DNA of 64,000 bases from positions 17,572 to 81,571 of the forward strand of contig JAAXTM010000012.1 of assembly GCA_013336525.1 (NCBI GenBank), given 5' to 3'. The translations under genes were made by a program, and so were the position numbers. The notes below the pieces were generated by a model. It had not been told where the DNA came from, did no database searches, and saw nothing but the letters and a program-made list of their open reading frames with translations. Positions 49,751-58,474 of this stretch are shown here, piece by piece; positions within the stretch are counted from its first letter, which is position 1; each line of letters begins with the position of its first letter. Origin of the DNA: Geobacteraceae bacterium. Lineage in GTDB: Bacteria > Desulfobacterota > Desulfuromonadia > Geobacterales > Pseudopelobacteraceae.

Positions 49751-50266
49751 ATGATTAAACATCCTGCACCGGAACGATACCCTTCAATGACCAGACTTTC
49801 CGACATCCCGTTCCCACCAATTCCTGACACCTCCAGTGGCGACAATATTCGTGATATTTTCAATACCTCACTCAAGAGAAATAAAAATCCGGAAATAAAT
49901 GCGACAAGTCGCGACATTGTTGATGCTGCTATGAAGGTGCATTCGGCACTCGGGCCGGGGCTTTTGGAGAGCGCCTACGAAGCCTGCCTGAAGCATGAAT
50001 TATCAAAGCAGGGGCTGAGCGTGGCGAGTCAGGTAGTGTTGCCGGTACAGTATGACGGCGTTGCCATTGATGCCGGTTACCGCATTGACCTGCTTGTCAA
50101 TGATGCTGTTGTTGTAGAGCTTAAGGCAGTTGAGAAGGTCGTTCCGATACATGAGGCGCAGTTGCTGACCTATCTGAAGTTAAGCGGAAAGAAGCTCGGT
50201 CTGCTGTTGAATTTCAATGTTCTTCATATGAAGGATGGCATTAAACGGATCGCCAACAACCTGTAA
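49751..50266 (+). CDS. GxxExxY family protein
   Basis: 171 residues (an ATG at 49790 is an alternative start). The domain at ~52-171 has AAMKVHSALGPGLLESAYEACLKHEL (the GxxExxY motif), YRIDLLVNDAVVVELKAVEKVVPIHEAQLLTYLKL (PD-(D/E)XK-like core: D, E-x-K) and KLGLLLNFN. The family is nuclease-like and abundant in repeat-rich genomes; function is unknown. The repeat array starts at its stop codon. Confidence 0.82.
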   Translation: MIKHPAPERYPSMTRLSDIPFPPIPDTSSGDNIRDIFNTSLKRNKNPEINATSRDIVDAAMKVHSALGPGLLESAYEACLKHELSKQGLSVASQVVLPVQYDGVAIDAGYRIDLLVNDAVVVELKAVEKVVPIHEAQLLTYLKLSGKKLGLLLNFNVLHMKDGIKRIANNL

Positions 50267-50278
50267 GGCTTTCTCACC

Positions 50279-50307
50279 GCAACCAGAAGTAGGCGCTTCC
50301 AAGCGAG
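50279..50307 (-). repeat. nested ~29-nt module, copy 2
   Basis: Minus-strand reading: CTCGCTTGGAAGCG then CCTACTTCTGGTTGC. It replaces the AAGTACGCAA segment seen at the same place in unit 2. Confidence 0.6.
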
Positions 50308-50802
50308 TATCGCAAAGGAAAGTCAAAATCTTGAGGGTAAGGACAAAGTCTTAAAGTTCAAAATCTGTAAGGGTAAACCAAAAAGCTCTCCTGTTTTTGT
50401 TTTTCCTGCAGTTGGTTCTACTTTGCGTTACTCCGCGTCCTCTGCGTTAAACTGTTTGTGAATCAAAGGCTTTCTCACCGCAAAGTACGCAAAGTATCGC
50501 AAAGGAAAGTCAAAATCTTGAGGGTAAGGACAAAGTCTTAAAGTCCAAAATCTGTAAGGGTAAACCAAAATGCTCTCCTGCCTTTTGTCTATCCTGCTGT
50601 TGGTTCTACTTTGCGTTACTTTGCGCCCTTTGCGGTAAAATGCCTGTGAATCAAAGGCTTTCTCACCGCAGAGTACGCAAAGTATCGCAGAGGAAGTCAA
50701 AAGCTTGAGGGTAAGATCAAAGTCTTCAAGGCCTGATTTTTGTGGGTGAATCAAAAGCTCTCCTGTTTTTGTTTTTCCTGAAGTCGGTTCTACTTTGCGT
50801 TA

Positions 50803-50831
50803 CTCGCTTAGAAGCGCCTACTTTTGGTTGC
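50803..50831 (+). repeat. nested ~29-nt module, copy 3
   Basis: CTCGCTTAGAAGCG then CCTACTTTTGGTTGC, inserted in the right arm of unit 3. Confidence 0.6.
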
Positions 50832-51101
50832 GCCCTTTGCGGTAAAACAGCTTTCCGGTTTATTCCGGGATGATGAGTTATGAGAAGGCCGTGCGAGAGT
50901 TGCCGTTTTTGGGGTTTATGTTTGAGATGCCGATTGTTGTTGCGGGGGTTGGGGTGTCGGGGAATTAAATATACTGTCCCCGGAACCTCCCTCAGGACCC
51001 CTTACTTATGCATTCAAACACTTCCCATATTTTAGGGTGATGGGTTGAGGAAAGCGTCAATAAACCGGGAAGTATCACTATTTCATTCCCAGGAGAACTA
51101 A

Positions 51102-52157
51102 ATGTCAACCTTTGGGTACTTCAGAACCTCCCTTGTCTTTACCTTTTTTATGCTGGTTCTTGCTGGTGTAGTGGGCTGGATTTATAACGGAACGGCCTCG
51201 GGAGTGGCGACCGCGATTTTCCTGGCGATGGTACTCTCGGTACTTGAAATCTCGCTCAGTTTCGACAATGCAGTGGTGAACGCCAAGGTGCTTGAACATA
51301 TGACTCCACTCTGGCAGCACCGTTTTCTTACCTGGGGTATCGTTATTGCAGTCTTTGGCATGCGCATTATCTTCCCCTTGGTTATTGTTGGGGTGGTGGC
51401 GCAGCTCGGTCCTCTGGAGGTTATCCGGCTTGCGGCCCTTAACCCCAATCAATATGCTCAAATCCTCACCAGCGCGCACCATCTAATCGCCGCCTTCGGG
51501 GGAGCCTTTCTTGCTATGGTGGGCCTTAAGTTCTTTTTCGATCACGAAAAAGAGATTCACTGGATCCGGATAATCGAGTCACCACTGTGCAAAATGGGGC
51601 GTATCGAGGCGGTGGAGCTCGCCATTGTCATGGCAACTCTTTACGGAATCTCGAAATTTCTTCCCGACTTTCAGCGCGCCGAATTTCTGGCGGCCGGCAT
51701 ATTTGGCCTCATCGTCTATGTGCTGATTGACGGCGTCACCATGTTCATGGAAGAAGGAGGAGAGGAGGCCCTCAAAGCCGCCCATCGGGCAAGCGCGAGC
51801 CTTTTCATTTATCTTGAGTTACTCGATGCCAGCTTTAGCTTCGATGGCGTCATCGGAGCCTTTGCGCTGACCAACAACCTCTTTATCATCGCCACCGGGC
51901 TTGGCGCTGGCGCCATGTTCGTGCGAAGTATCACCATTATGCTAGTGGACAAGGGGACGCTCGCCACCTATCGGTTTCTCGAACACGGCGCCTTTTACGC
52001 TATTGGCTCGCTCGCCGCGATTATGTTTCTTGGCACCCTCATCCATATCCCCGAGGCAATAACCGGTTTTATTGGCGCAGGATTCATCGGCCTCTCGTTC
52101 TGGTCATCCATCCGCCATAACCGTCTGAAGGAAGGAAAGCCCGTCGCCCCCGCTTGA
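51102..52157 (+). CDS. DUF475/TerC-like integral membrane protein
   Basis: 351 residues with about nine membrane segments. Signatures: LAMVLSVLEISLSFDNAVVNAKVLEHM and IYLELLDASFSFDGVIGAFALTNN, the twin acidic 'E.sLSfDNA / ELLDASFSFDGV' motifs of the family, thought to bind or carry metal ions (TerC relatives in tellurite resistance, Mn export). AGGAG precedes the ATG. Monocistronic. Confidence 0.85.
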   Translation: MSTFGYFRTSLVFTFFMLVLAGVVGWIYNGTASGVATAIFLAMVLSVLEISLSFDNAVVNAKVLEHMTPLWQHRFLTWGIVIAVFGMRIIFPLVIVGVVAQLGPLEVIRLAALNPNQYAQILTSAHHLIAAFGGAFLAMVGLKFFFDHEKEIHWIRIIESPLCKMGRIEAVELAIVMATLYGISKFLPDFQRAEFLAAGIFGLIVYVLIDGVTMFMEEGGEEALKAAHRASASLFIYLELLDASFSFDGVIGAFALTNNLFIIATGLGAGAMFVRSITIMLVDKGTLATYRFLEHGAFYAIGSLAAIMFLGTLIHIPEAITGFIGAGFIGLSFWSSIRHNRLKEGKPVAPA

Positions 52158-52369
52158 GGGATAACTAGCGCACTACTCACTGCGGGCAAAGCTGAAAGCT
52201 GACTTCCATTGAAATTTAAATTTCACCCTTTCACTCTTCAAACTAACTTTGTCTTGTGCAGGATATGGCCGGAAGCGCACGTACCTATGACAGGTCTGAA
52301 GAGATACTTACAAAGAAAATGAGACTTAAACAGGGGCTTTTGAGGCAGGGGTGTAATGAAATTTACTTA

Positions 52370-52936
52370 CTACTCCGACCAACGGTAGAAAACTGCATTA
52401 TGTCCCCCGATAATCCCAATTTCTTTCAATAGATAAATAGATAACAGCGTCCCCCATGACACAAATGAACCTAGTAATTGGGGCACGTTTTCCATGACAA
52501 ATATTGAAGCCCCAGACCTTTCGACTATTTCCATAAAAGGCCGCCAAAGTTGTTTGCGCGGGTCTCCGTCACGGTATTTGTTCAATAGGCTGAAGCCTTG
52601 ACAAGGAGGACCCCCAATAACTACATCAGCTGTAGGTATCTTCGTTTTAGGATCTTGCAGAATATCTATGATATCACCGGCATGGCAGTGATTTGCAAAA
52701 TTGGTGTTGTAGGTCTTAGCAGCATATTCATTAAAATCATTGGCCCATACCGATTCAAATGGATGACCCGTAAAACGTGTGAATCCCAGCGTCATTCCAC
52801 CAGCACCGGCAAACAGATCAATTATCCTGGGCTTTACAGGGCTTTCCTCTAATTTTCCATTGATTCTTGCCTGATAAACGGTTTCTTCTTCGGCTACGAT
52901 AGGAATATCTTTCTTGATTTTCAACTTATTGGACAT
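52370..52936 (-). pseudogene. truncated C5-cytosine DNA methyltransferase
   Basis: 188 residues with motif I (IDLFAGAGGMTLGF), motif IV (VIGGPPCQGFS) and motif VI (FVMENVPQLLGSF), then an unrelated 25-residue end and a stop. Target recognition domain and motifs VIII-X are absent, against ~350-400 residues for a whole enzyme. No continuation is found in 52158-52369 in any frame I read. It should be inactive. It is directly followed upstream on the same strand by the HNH nuclease. Confidence 0.75.
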
Positions 52937-53022
52937 TTATATCACTCATTATGGGTTTATTTCCTACAGCAACTATTATCTGCACATTACAACATTTTTC
53001 GTCGAAACCGCCACTTGATTCA

Positions 53023-53817
53023 TTATGTGCGGAACACTTCCTCCCGATGCTTTTGCATAAAATCGGATTCCGGTTGGAACTTATCCGGCATTAGGATCGG
53101 TTTCCCCTCATATGCAAAGAAGTTTCTCTCCAACGCCTCGTTTGTAAGATGCTCTTTGAGATATGGCCCGAGAACAAGCCGATAATCTTCGTCGAAGGTA
53201 ATCAAACCTTTGTCAAATGCCGCATCTTGAGTTTGTGCCAGACATAAGCCGTTCTTCGGATTAAGTCGATGCTCCGGGTGACTACCCCACGGTAGAATAT
53301 GACTGGCGACGAGAAGCTCGGGGATTGGATTTCCGGTGATGCAACATCGGCTGTTGTATGAGGCAAGCACGCTCTGCCGGAAGAAGCGTTGACCTATACG
53401 TACCTTGGCTGTCGCCTCGGTTTCCGTTGGCCCACTTGGCGTATATGCTGGCATCTTTATGGCAGATTGTTTTTGCAATTTATTTGTCAGTGGGGAAATA
53501 GCGAGTTCAACATCAGTAGGTACTGTAAGCAGGACCTGCAAACGTTCTTCACTTTCAACCCCGTAACGTTCCCAGTCGGAATTGAACAGATTCCAGATTT
53601 CTTTATCGCCCTTGCTCGAACTGCCGAGTCCTTTGATTCCACGCGCCTGCTGACGCGGATCAAGTGAAGCAAGGTTGCAGAGCTTCATGGAAAGGCTGCT
53701 CGGTGTCCTTCCTAACTTCTGTGCAACATCGATGATCAATAGATTCCGGTGGTCAAGCTGGCCGAACGGGAGCTTGCAATATAGGTTCATTGCAATCATC
53801 AGTTCATGGTTTTCCAC
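53023..53817 (-). CDS. HNH restriction endonuclease-like protein
   Basis: 264 residues, GTG start. N-terminal part LMIAMNLYCKLPFGQLDHRNLLIIDVAQKLGRTPSSLSMKLCNLASLDP is typical of this nuclease group. The HNH domain is complete: RCCITGNPIPELLVASHILPW (first His), RLNPKNGLCLAQTQDAAFDKGLITF (Asn and last His-position part). With the truncated methyltransferase it looks like a former type II restriction-modification pair. Confidence 0.75.
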   Translation of the reverse strand: MENHELMIAMNLYCKLPFGQLDHRNLLIIDVAQKLGRTPSSLSMKLCNLASLDPRQQARGIKGLGSSSKGDKEIWNLFNSDWERYGVESEERLQVLLTVPTDVELAISPLTNKLQKQSAIKMPAYTPSGPTETEATAKVRIGQRFFRQSVLASYNSRCCITGNPIPELLVASHILPWGSHPEHRLNPKNGLCLAQTQDAAFDKGLITFDEDYRLVLGPYLKEHLTNEALERNFFAYEGKPILMPDKFQPESDFMQKHREEVFRT

Positions 53818-53871
53818 TTGCCATCAGATCCTCTTTTCTCAGATGGAATTCAGATGCGAAGAATATTTCAA

Positions 53872-54999
53872 CTAATCCATTCTGGGCACATGCAAAACAA
53901 GTTCGTACCTCACCGCTCGACCTTGACCAACACGCTCCAAAATCCCCATCACATGCAACTGATCCAGCTCCCGATACGCCGTCACTCTACTACAATGCGT
54001 CATGGAAGCAAACTTCTGTGTAGTTAATCCACCCTCGAATCCATCCGGACCAGCATCCAACAGTCGGTTAATAACCTTCTTCTGTCGATCCGTCAGCTTA
54101 TCCTGGGCATGTGTCCGCCAGAACTCGGCCTTGGAGAAAACGCCATTGAGCATGTCATCGGAATGTTTTATTGCTCTTGCATAACATCCCAGAAACCAGA
54201 CCAGCCACCCGGTAACGTCACAAGATCCTTTCTGAGTCTTCTCCAGTATATTGTAATAGTCTTCCCGCTCGCTCATGATCTCGGCGGAAAGAGTGTAATA
54301 CCGGACCCGCTGCTTATCATCCTGGGCCAGCGCCATATCAGTCAGCGCCCGCGCAATCCGGCCATTACCGTCATCAAAAGGATGAATCGTAACAAACCGC
54401 AGATGTGCTATTGCGGCCCGAATGATCCCTTCAACATTCCCCACGCTGTCGTCCCACCATGACAGAAAATTCTGCATTTCCTGGTCAAGCCGGACTGAAG
54501 GTGGTGCCTCGTAATGAACCTTCTCCCTGCCGATCGGTCCTGACAAGACCCTCATCGGTTCTTCACTGTCCCGCCAGCCTCCGACCTTGATCTTATGCAT
54601 CCCGGAATAGCCGGTAGGAAAAAGGGCCGCCTGCCAGCCCCAAAGACGCTCGGAAGATAAAGACGTGTCGTAATTCTGGGTTGCATCTATCAGAACCGAA
54701 ACAAGATCATCGACTCTTCTGTCAAACGGCAATCCGGCAGATGGAAGCCCCAGCTTCCTTGCCACAGAAGAACGGACGGACTGAACATCCAGCTGCTCCC
54801 CTTCAATAGCAGAGGTCTTGATGGCTTCTTCCACAAGGATTTCCGCCTGGGCCTGGTGCTCCAGGTTGAAGCCAAGGCTGGCCACCTTGCTGAGCAGCTT
54901 TCCCTGCAAGAGGCGACATTCTCCCAACGGTGTGAGAAGTGCATCTGTATCCCACGTCAGGGCAGGCCATGCGTTATGTTGCCAGATATATTTGTTCAT
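53872..54999 (-). CDS. Fic family protein (AMPylase-like)
   Basis: ~375 residues. DUF4172 N-terminal domain (YIWQHNAWPALTWD), inhibitory helix motif in IKTSAIEGEQLD (S/T-x-x-x-E-G, class II), and the Fic core FVTIHPFDDGNGRIARALTDMALAQ with the full HPFx(D/E)GNGR motif. A winged helix lies at the C-terminus (FASMTHCSRVTAYRELDQL). It probably transfers AMP to a target protein and is self-inhibited. An alternative start at 55023 exists. Confidence 0.88.
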   Translation of the reverse strand: MNKYIWQHNAWPALTWDTDALLTPLGECRLLQGKLLSKVASLGFNLEHQAQAEILVEEAIKTSAIEGEQLDVQSVRSSVARKLGLPSAGLPFDRRVDDLVSVLIDATQNYDTSLSSERLWGWQAALFPTGYSGMHKIKVGGWRDSEEPMRVLSGPIGREKVHYEAPPSVRLDQEMQNFLSWWDDSVGNVEGIIRAAIAHLRFVTIHPFDDGNGRIARALTDMALAQDDKQRVRYYTLSAEIMSEREDYYNILEKTQKGSCDVTGWLVWFLGCYARAIKHSDDMLNGVFSKAEFWRTHAQDKLTDRQKKVINRLLDAGPDGFEGGLTTQKFASMTHCSRVTAYRELDQLHVMGILERVGQGRAVRYELVLHVPRMD

Positions 55000-55153
55000 G
55001 ATTGTGTTCACTAATCGCTTCATATTGATATGCGTTTACGCTTAACACAGCAATCAGTTAAAGGCAATTCATATTTATTGTTATCGCCGGAATTACTATT
55101 CAAAGGGTTTGCAGAATGTCCATAATTACCGAATATACCATGCTGGACAACAT

Positions 55154-55195
55154 AAAAGCGAAAGCCCTTGATTTCTCAAGGGCCTTCGCTTTTTA
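55154..55195. terminator. bidirectional terminator
   Basis: AAAAGCGAAAGCCCTTGA / TCAAGGGCCTTCGCTTTT stem-loop with T runs on both strands. It is placed where the tRNA-Ser transcript (minus strand) would end. Confidence 0.75.
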
Positions 55196-55218
55196 TCGGA
55201 TGTTGCTGGACCGCTTAG

Positions 55219-55276
55219 TGGCGGAGAGGTAGGGATTCGAACCCTAGGTACGTTGCCGTACACCTGATTTCGAGTC
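55219..55276 (-). repeat. att site: 3' fragment of tRNA-Ser(CGA)
   Basis: The minus strand reads GACTCGAAATC (anticodon loop with CGA), a long variable arm (GGTGTACGGCAACGTACC), the T arm (GGGTTCGAATCCC) and TCTCCGCCA. The 5' half is missing: left-end scar of element 2. The intact tRNA should lie beyond the window on the minus strand. Confidence 0.8.
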
Positions 55277-55481
55277 ATGTACTATTAATATGTCACGACA
55301 TTTCAATTAATCTCAATAGAAGTCATAAGTGCATATAAAATATTGACTATAAGCCACTAATTAGCCTAATCTCCTACCAACCCATTTCATAATATTTCAT
55401 TCAAGTTCACTTTAAATAGGTTGCATGATGGGTTGCATGAATGTTATGCAACCTCTATATATTGATTGACTGGAGGTATCC

Positions 55482-56750
55482 ATGAAGTTTACTGACCTGT
55501 ATATAAAAAAGATGTCAGCACCAAAGAAAAAGACCTACATTCGAGAATCTGACGGTTTCACCCTTAGGATTATGCCGAGCGGAGTTAAGACATTTCTATT
55601 TATCTACACGTTTGACGGTAAGCGCAGGGAGATGAATCTCGGGAATTATCCAGCCACATCACTTGCCGAGGCAAAGCTTAAGTACGGCACTGAGAAAAAA
55701 ATACTGGCACAAGGTAAAGACCCTGCTGCCCAGGAACGAGAAGCAAAAGAAGAGCGCAAACGTACGCCGTTTATTAAGGAGTTTGTTGACGAATTTATTT
55801 CCCGGTACGCTAAAGAGCATAACCGTGGATGGGGTGAAATTGAACGAGCATTAAAGGCTGAGATTGTCTCCAGGTGGGGGAAAAGAAAGATCACCGATAT
55901 CAAACGTCGAGACCTAGTACTTGTGCTTGATGAGATCAAGGAGCGAGGCGCCCCTGTCATGGCGAATAGGGTTCTTGCTTATACTCGAAAGATGTTCTCA
56001 TGGGCCGTTGAGCGGGCTGTGTTAGAGGTTAACCCTTTCCTGATGATGAGTCGACCAACCAAAGAGCTGACACGTGAACGAACGTTGAATGAGTTAGAGA
56101 TCAAATCATTCTGGCATAATCTTGACGATTGCAAGATGAGTGAGCAGATTAAGCGGGCATTAAAACTGATACTTGTTCTAGGTCAACGTCCTGGCGAAAT
56201 CATAGGGATGCAAAGACACGAGATTAAAGGCGATTGGTGGGAAATACCAGCATCACGCAGTAAGAACAGACAATCTCATCGTGTTTTTCTGACAAAGACC
56301 GCCAAACAGCTTATTGGTGAAGGGGAGGGTTTTATATTTGAGTCTCCTGTTCGGTCATCTGGCAACCCGGCCAAGTCTTATGAAGTCCGTACGATGACCC
56401 ACGACATAAAAGCTAACTTACCCCACACTCCGGAAAGCAAGGTTGCTGATAGGATAAAAATACCTCATTTCACTCCACACGATTTACGTCGGACTGCCGC
56501 TACAAGGTGGGCAGAGATGGGGATTCACGGTGACCTCATTGACCGCCTTCAAAACCATATCACCAAGCAGAAGCAAGGAGTAGGTCATATTTATAACCGT
56601 TATTCGTATGAGCGAGAAAAGCAGCAGGCTCTTGAAGCATGGGAACGAAAACTAATCAGTATAATTAGCAATATAGAAAGTAAAGTCATCGCAATGAGGA
56701 CCTGTCAACCTGATTGTGTAAATGACTTTTCGGCTTCAGAAGTTCGGTAA
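55482..56750 (+). CDS. P4-type integrase of element 2
   Basis: 422 residues. N-terminal DUF4102-like arm-binding domain (YIRESDGFTLRIMPSGVKTFLFIY, LGNYPATSLAEAK). Catalytic: Arg in LGQRPGEIIGM, HDLRRTAATRW, HITKQK and the Tyr in GHIYNRYSY. It integrates the element into tRNA-Ser; the att scar is 206 bp upstream. GGAGG precedes the ATG. Confidence 0.92.
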   Translation: MKFTDLYIKKMSAPKKKTYIRESDGFTLRIMPSGVKTFLFIYTFDGKRREMNLGNYPATSLAEAKLKYGTEKKILAQGKDPAAQEREAKEERKRTPFIKEFVDEFISRYAKEHNRGWGEIERALKAEIVSRWGKRKITDIKRRDLVLVLDEIKERGAPVMANRVLAYTRKMFSWAVERAVLEVNPFLMMSRPTKELTRERTLNELEIKSFWHNLDDCKMSEQIKRALKLILVLGQRPGEIIGMQRHEIKGDWWEIPASRSKNRQSHRVFLTKTAKQLIGEGEGFIFESPVRSSGNPAKSYEVRTMTHDIKANLPHTPESKVADRIKIPHFTPHDLRRTAATRWAEMGIHGDLIDRLQNHITKQKQGVGHIYNRYSYEREKQQALEAWERKLISIISNIESKVIAMRTCQPDCVNDFSASEVR

Positions 56751-56751
56751 T

Positions 56752-56821
56752 GTTTAACGGCTCCGCCAGTGATCGGCGTGCCAGTATTATCTGCGAGTCC
56801 GCATCTACTGGCGTGTTAGGC
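56752..56821 (-). repeat. canonical attC-like site
   Basis: 70 nt. Minus-strand reading: GCCTAAC (fits RYYYAAC), CGCCAGT ... ACTGGCG as L''/L' stem, GTTAAAC (fits GTTRRRY). The stop of the GIY-YIG-like gene is in the GCCTAAC box, the usual cassette layout. No matching GTTAGGC stands upstream of that gene; CGAATAGGC at ~57316 is the nearest. Confidence 0.55.
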
Positions 56822-57286
56822 TCGTCCCTCAAATAGGGGTTTCGTATAGAACTGTGCTAGAGCCTCAAGAAGGTTTAAAACGGTGGGGTCACCGTTGTCA
56901 GGGATCAGGAACTCTATCCGTGACATATTGTTCCTAATCCATGTTTGAATATTGTTTTTCGCCAACGCTTCAATTTCTTGATGTTTTGTAGCCGGGTAGC
57001 ACTTCTTGAACTTTTCAATGTTTTTCAGGATTGATTTGGGGAGAGTGCTTGGCGTGGTATCATCTAGGTTATAATGATGCGAATTCCACCTCGCTTTGCT
57101 TTTTGCTCCTGCTTTGCCTACCTTGAAACAGTAGGCACCAGCCAGAAAAACATATACTCCAGATTTTCCGGGGGGCAAAGTTGTGGGAATGTGCCCTTCT
57201 CCTTCAGGCATAAAGGTGGCAGAAACTTCGACCCCTGTTAGCCTCTCAAATTCTGTTTTTATTGAATTAGCAGTCTCTTGGCTCAC
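56816..57286 (-). CDS. GIY-YIG superfamily protein
   Basis: 156 residues. GVYVFLAGAYCFKVGKAGAKSKARWNSHHY has the GVYVF..FKVGKAG core and the following Arg of the fold; RIEFLIPDNGDPTVLNLLEALAQFYTKPLFEG is the usual end with the Glu. Such proteins act as nicking nucleases or nucleic-acid binders. It is convergent with the integrase; an attC-like site follows it. Confidence 0.65.
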   Translation of the reverse strand: MSQETANSIKTEFERLTGVEVSATFMPEGEGHIPTTLPPGKSGVYVFLAGAYCFKVGKAGAKSKARWNSHHYNLDDTTPSTLPKSILKNIEKFKKCYPATKHQEIEALAKNNIQTWIRNNMSRIEFLIPDNGDPTVLNLLEALAQFYTKPLFEGRA

Positions 57287-57579
57287 TTTTTATCCTTCAG
57301 CCTATTCGTTATTGAGCTGTCAGCATAATGTGTATACCCGTAGATACAAGCGTCACTTATCCCAATGCATCTATATAATATACGCTTTTACCCAATTCAA
57401 AGTTCGGCAGCCTTTTGTCATAAAAGATACTAAACTGATTCAGTGCAGACTTCCAGTCTCTGATTGCATCGTCCACTTTTTAGCAATGTTTTTCAATACT
57501 AGATACAGTAACTTGGACATGGCCTCGCCATCCCAAAAAATATTGCGCATGTCGGGATAACTTGCTCCATAGTAACGCC
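57287..57579. other. intergenic region, nothing clear
   Basis: 293 bp, AT-rich, with an open plus frame lacking start signals and recognisable sequence. It may hold the upstream region of the GIY-YIG-like gene. Confidence 0.35.
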
Positions 57580-58059
57580 TTATTCCGAATCGCTCTCTTT
57601 TCCTGCATTCAATTCTTTTAGGGTAGCAACAGCCCGATATTGCATAAACTCAGGCATTTTTTGAAGCTCTTTAAATCCTTCTATGCAGACTTCCGTAATT
57701 CCAAGAGCCTTAAGGAAAGAATAGCAATCTTCAAGGTGCTCTGATCGACTAATTAAAAGAGTCTCTTTAATTGCTTTTCCGAATTCAGCGAAATCGGCCT
57801 CCCTTTGGAGGAGCCTGCGGTTCCCCTCAATGTTTAGAATTGGTTCCTCACCAAATTCTACCCACCTCTTGTTTATCCCGAAAGCATCACATACAGAGAT
57901 AATAAATTTATCAGCTGGGGTTTTGTTTCCTTTGAAAACCTGGCCGACATAAGAAGCTGAGAAGCCTGTTTTCAGTTCTACTTGGGTGTTTAGCCCGCGC
58001 ACACCCCAAACACGTAACAGCTTAAAGCCATCGATTATTCGTTCAATTTTTACGTCCAT
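57580..58059 (-). CDS. XRE/CI-type repressor of element 2
   Basis: 159 residues. The HTH at ~10-65 (LNTQVELKTGFSASYVGQVFKGNKTPADKFIISVCDAFGINKRWV) is followed by a helical C-terminal part, with no peptidase motif. It is divergent from the AlpA gene, so it probably keeps the element quiet. Confidence 0.72.
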   Translation of the reverse strand: MDVKIERIIDGFKLLRVWGVRGLNTQVELKTGFSASYVGQVFKGNKTPADKFIISVCDAFGINKRWVEFGEEPILNIEGNRRLLQREADFAEFGKAIKETLLISRSEHLEDCYSFLKALGITEVCIEGFKELQKMPEFMQYRAVATLKELNAGKESDSE

Positions 58060-58079
58060 AATATTTTCCCTTGCAAAGT

Positions 58080-58090
58080 GTTCTCAGAAC
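58080..58090. promoter_or_regulatory. candidate repressor operator
   Basis: GTTCT-C-AGAAC, a perfect 11-bp palindrome 20 bp upstream of the repressor start, in the 133-bp divergent promoter region. Confidence 0.45.
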
Positions 58091-58192
58091 AGTTATACAA
58101 ATCTCAGCACATATTTATGCGGGTCAACCGATTTCAGGCCATATTATATAAGTCTGAGTGATTACGCAAGATGCAAATTTGGAGGAACTCGA

Positions 58193-58432
58193 ATGTCAGT
58201 AAAAATGATGAGAAGACCGGAGGTTTTAGCCGCAACAGGATTCAGCAACAGCACGCTGCATCGGCTCGAAAAAGCAGGTGTTTTTCCAGGTAGGCGTCGT
58301 CTGAGTACCGGAATTGTCTCTTGGATCGAAAGTGAGGTCGAAGACTGGATCATAGGACGATCAACTGTTAATGCTGAAACAGTACAGAAAGTTGCGCCGG
58401 GTTCGAAACGAGGGCGGAAACCCAAAGCATGA
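58193..58432 (+). CDS. AlpA-family regulator / excisionase
   Basis: 79 residues from the ATG at 58193 (GGAGG before it). MMRRPEVLAATGFSNSTLHRLEKAGVFPGRRRLSTGIVSWIESEVEDWI is the AlpA winged helix. In P4-like islands AlpA activates or assists excision by the integrase. First gene of the rightward operon. Confidence 0.82.
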   Translation: MSVKMMRRPEVLAATGFSNSTLHRLEKAGVFPGRRRLSTGIVSWIESEVEDWIIGRSTVNAETVQKVAPGSKRGRKPKA

Positions 58433-58474
58433 ATTATTATCGATGAGGATTAAGAGTGGCAATATGGCGATAGC

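Larger units (their letters stand above)
50265..50850. repeat. tandem array of three ~190-bp palindromic units
   Basis: Units start at ~50265, ~50464 and ~50652, each with GGCTTTCTCACCGCA at the left and CTTTGCG(T)TACTTTGCGCCC-type sequence at the right, the arms being inverted to each other. They share AGGGTAA..CAAAGTCTTAAAGTCCA in the middle. The CTTTGCG arms resemble those of the phage repeat at 21178. Not CRISPR: units are long, imperfect and without spacers. Confidence 0.7.

Noticed and set aside
50265..50850. Possible CRISPR array
   Set aside because: Three imperfect ~190-bp palindromic units with no short repeats and variable spacers, and no cas genes.
55037..55067. GCTTAAC...GTTAAAG as an attC site
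   Set aside because: The spacer is only ~10 nt, with no L''/L' stem.
57183..57560. 125-codon plus-strand frame
   Set aside because: Overlaps the GIY-YIG-like gene in antisense; no ribosome binding site or family pattern.
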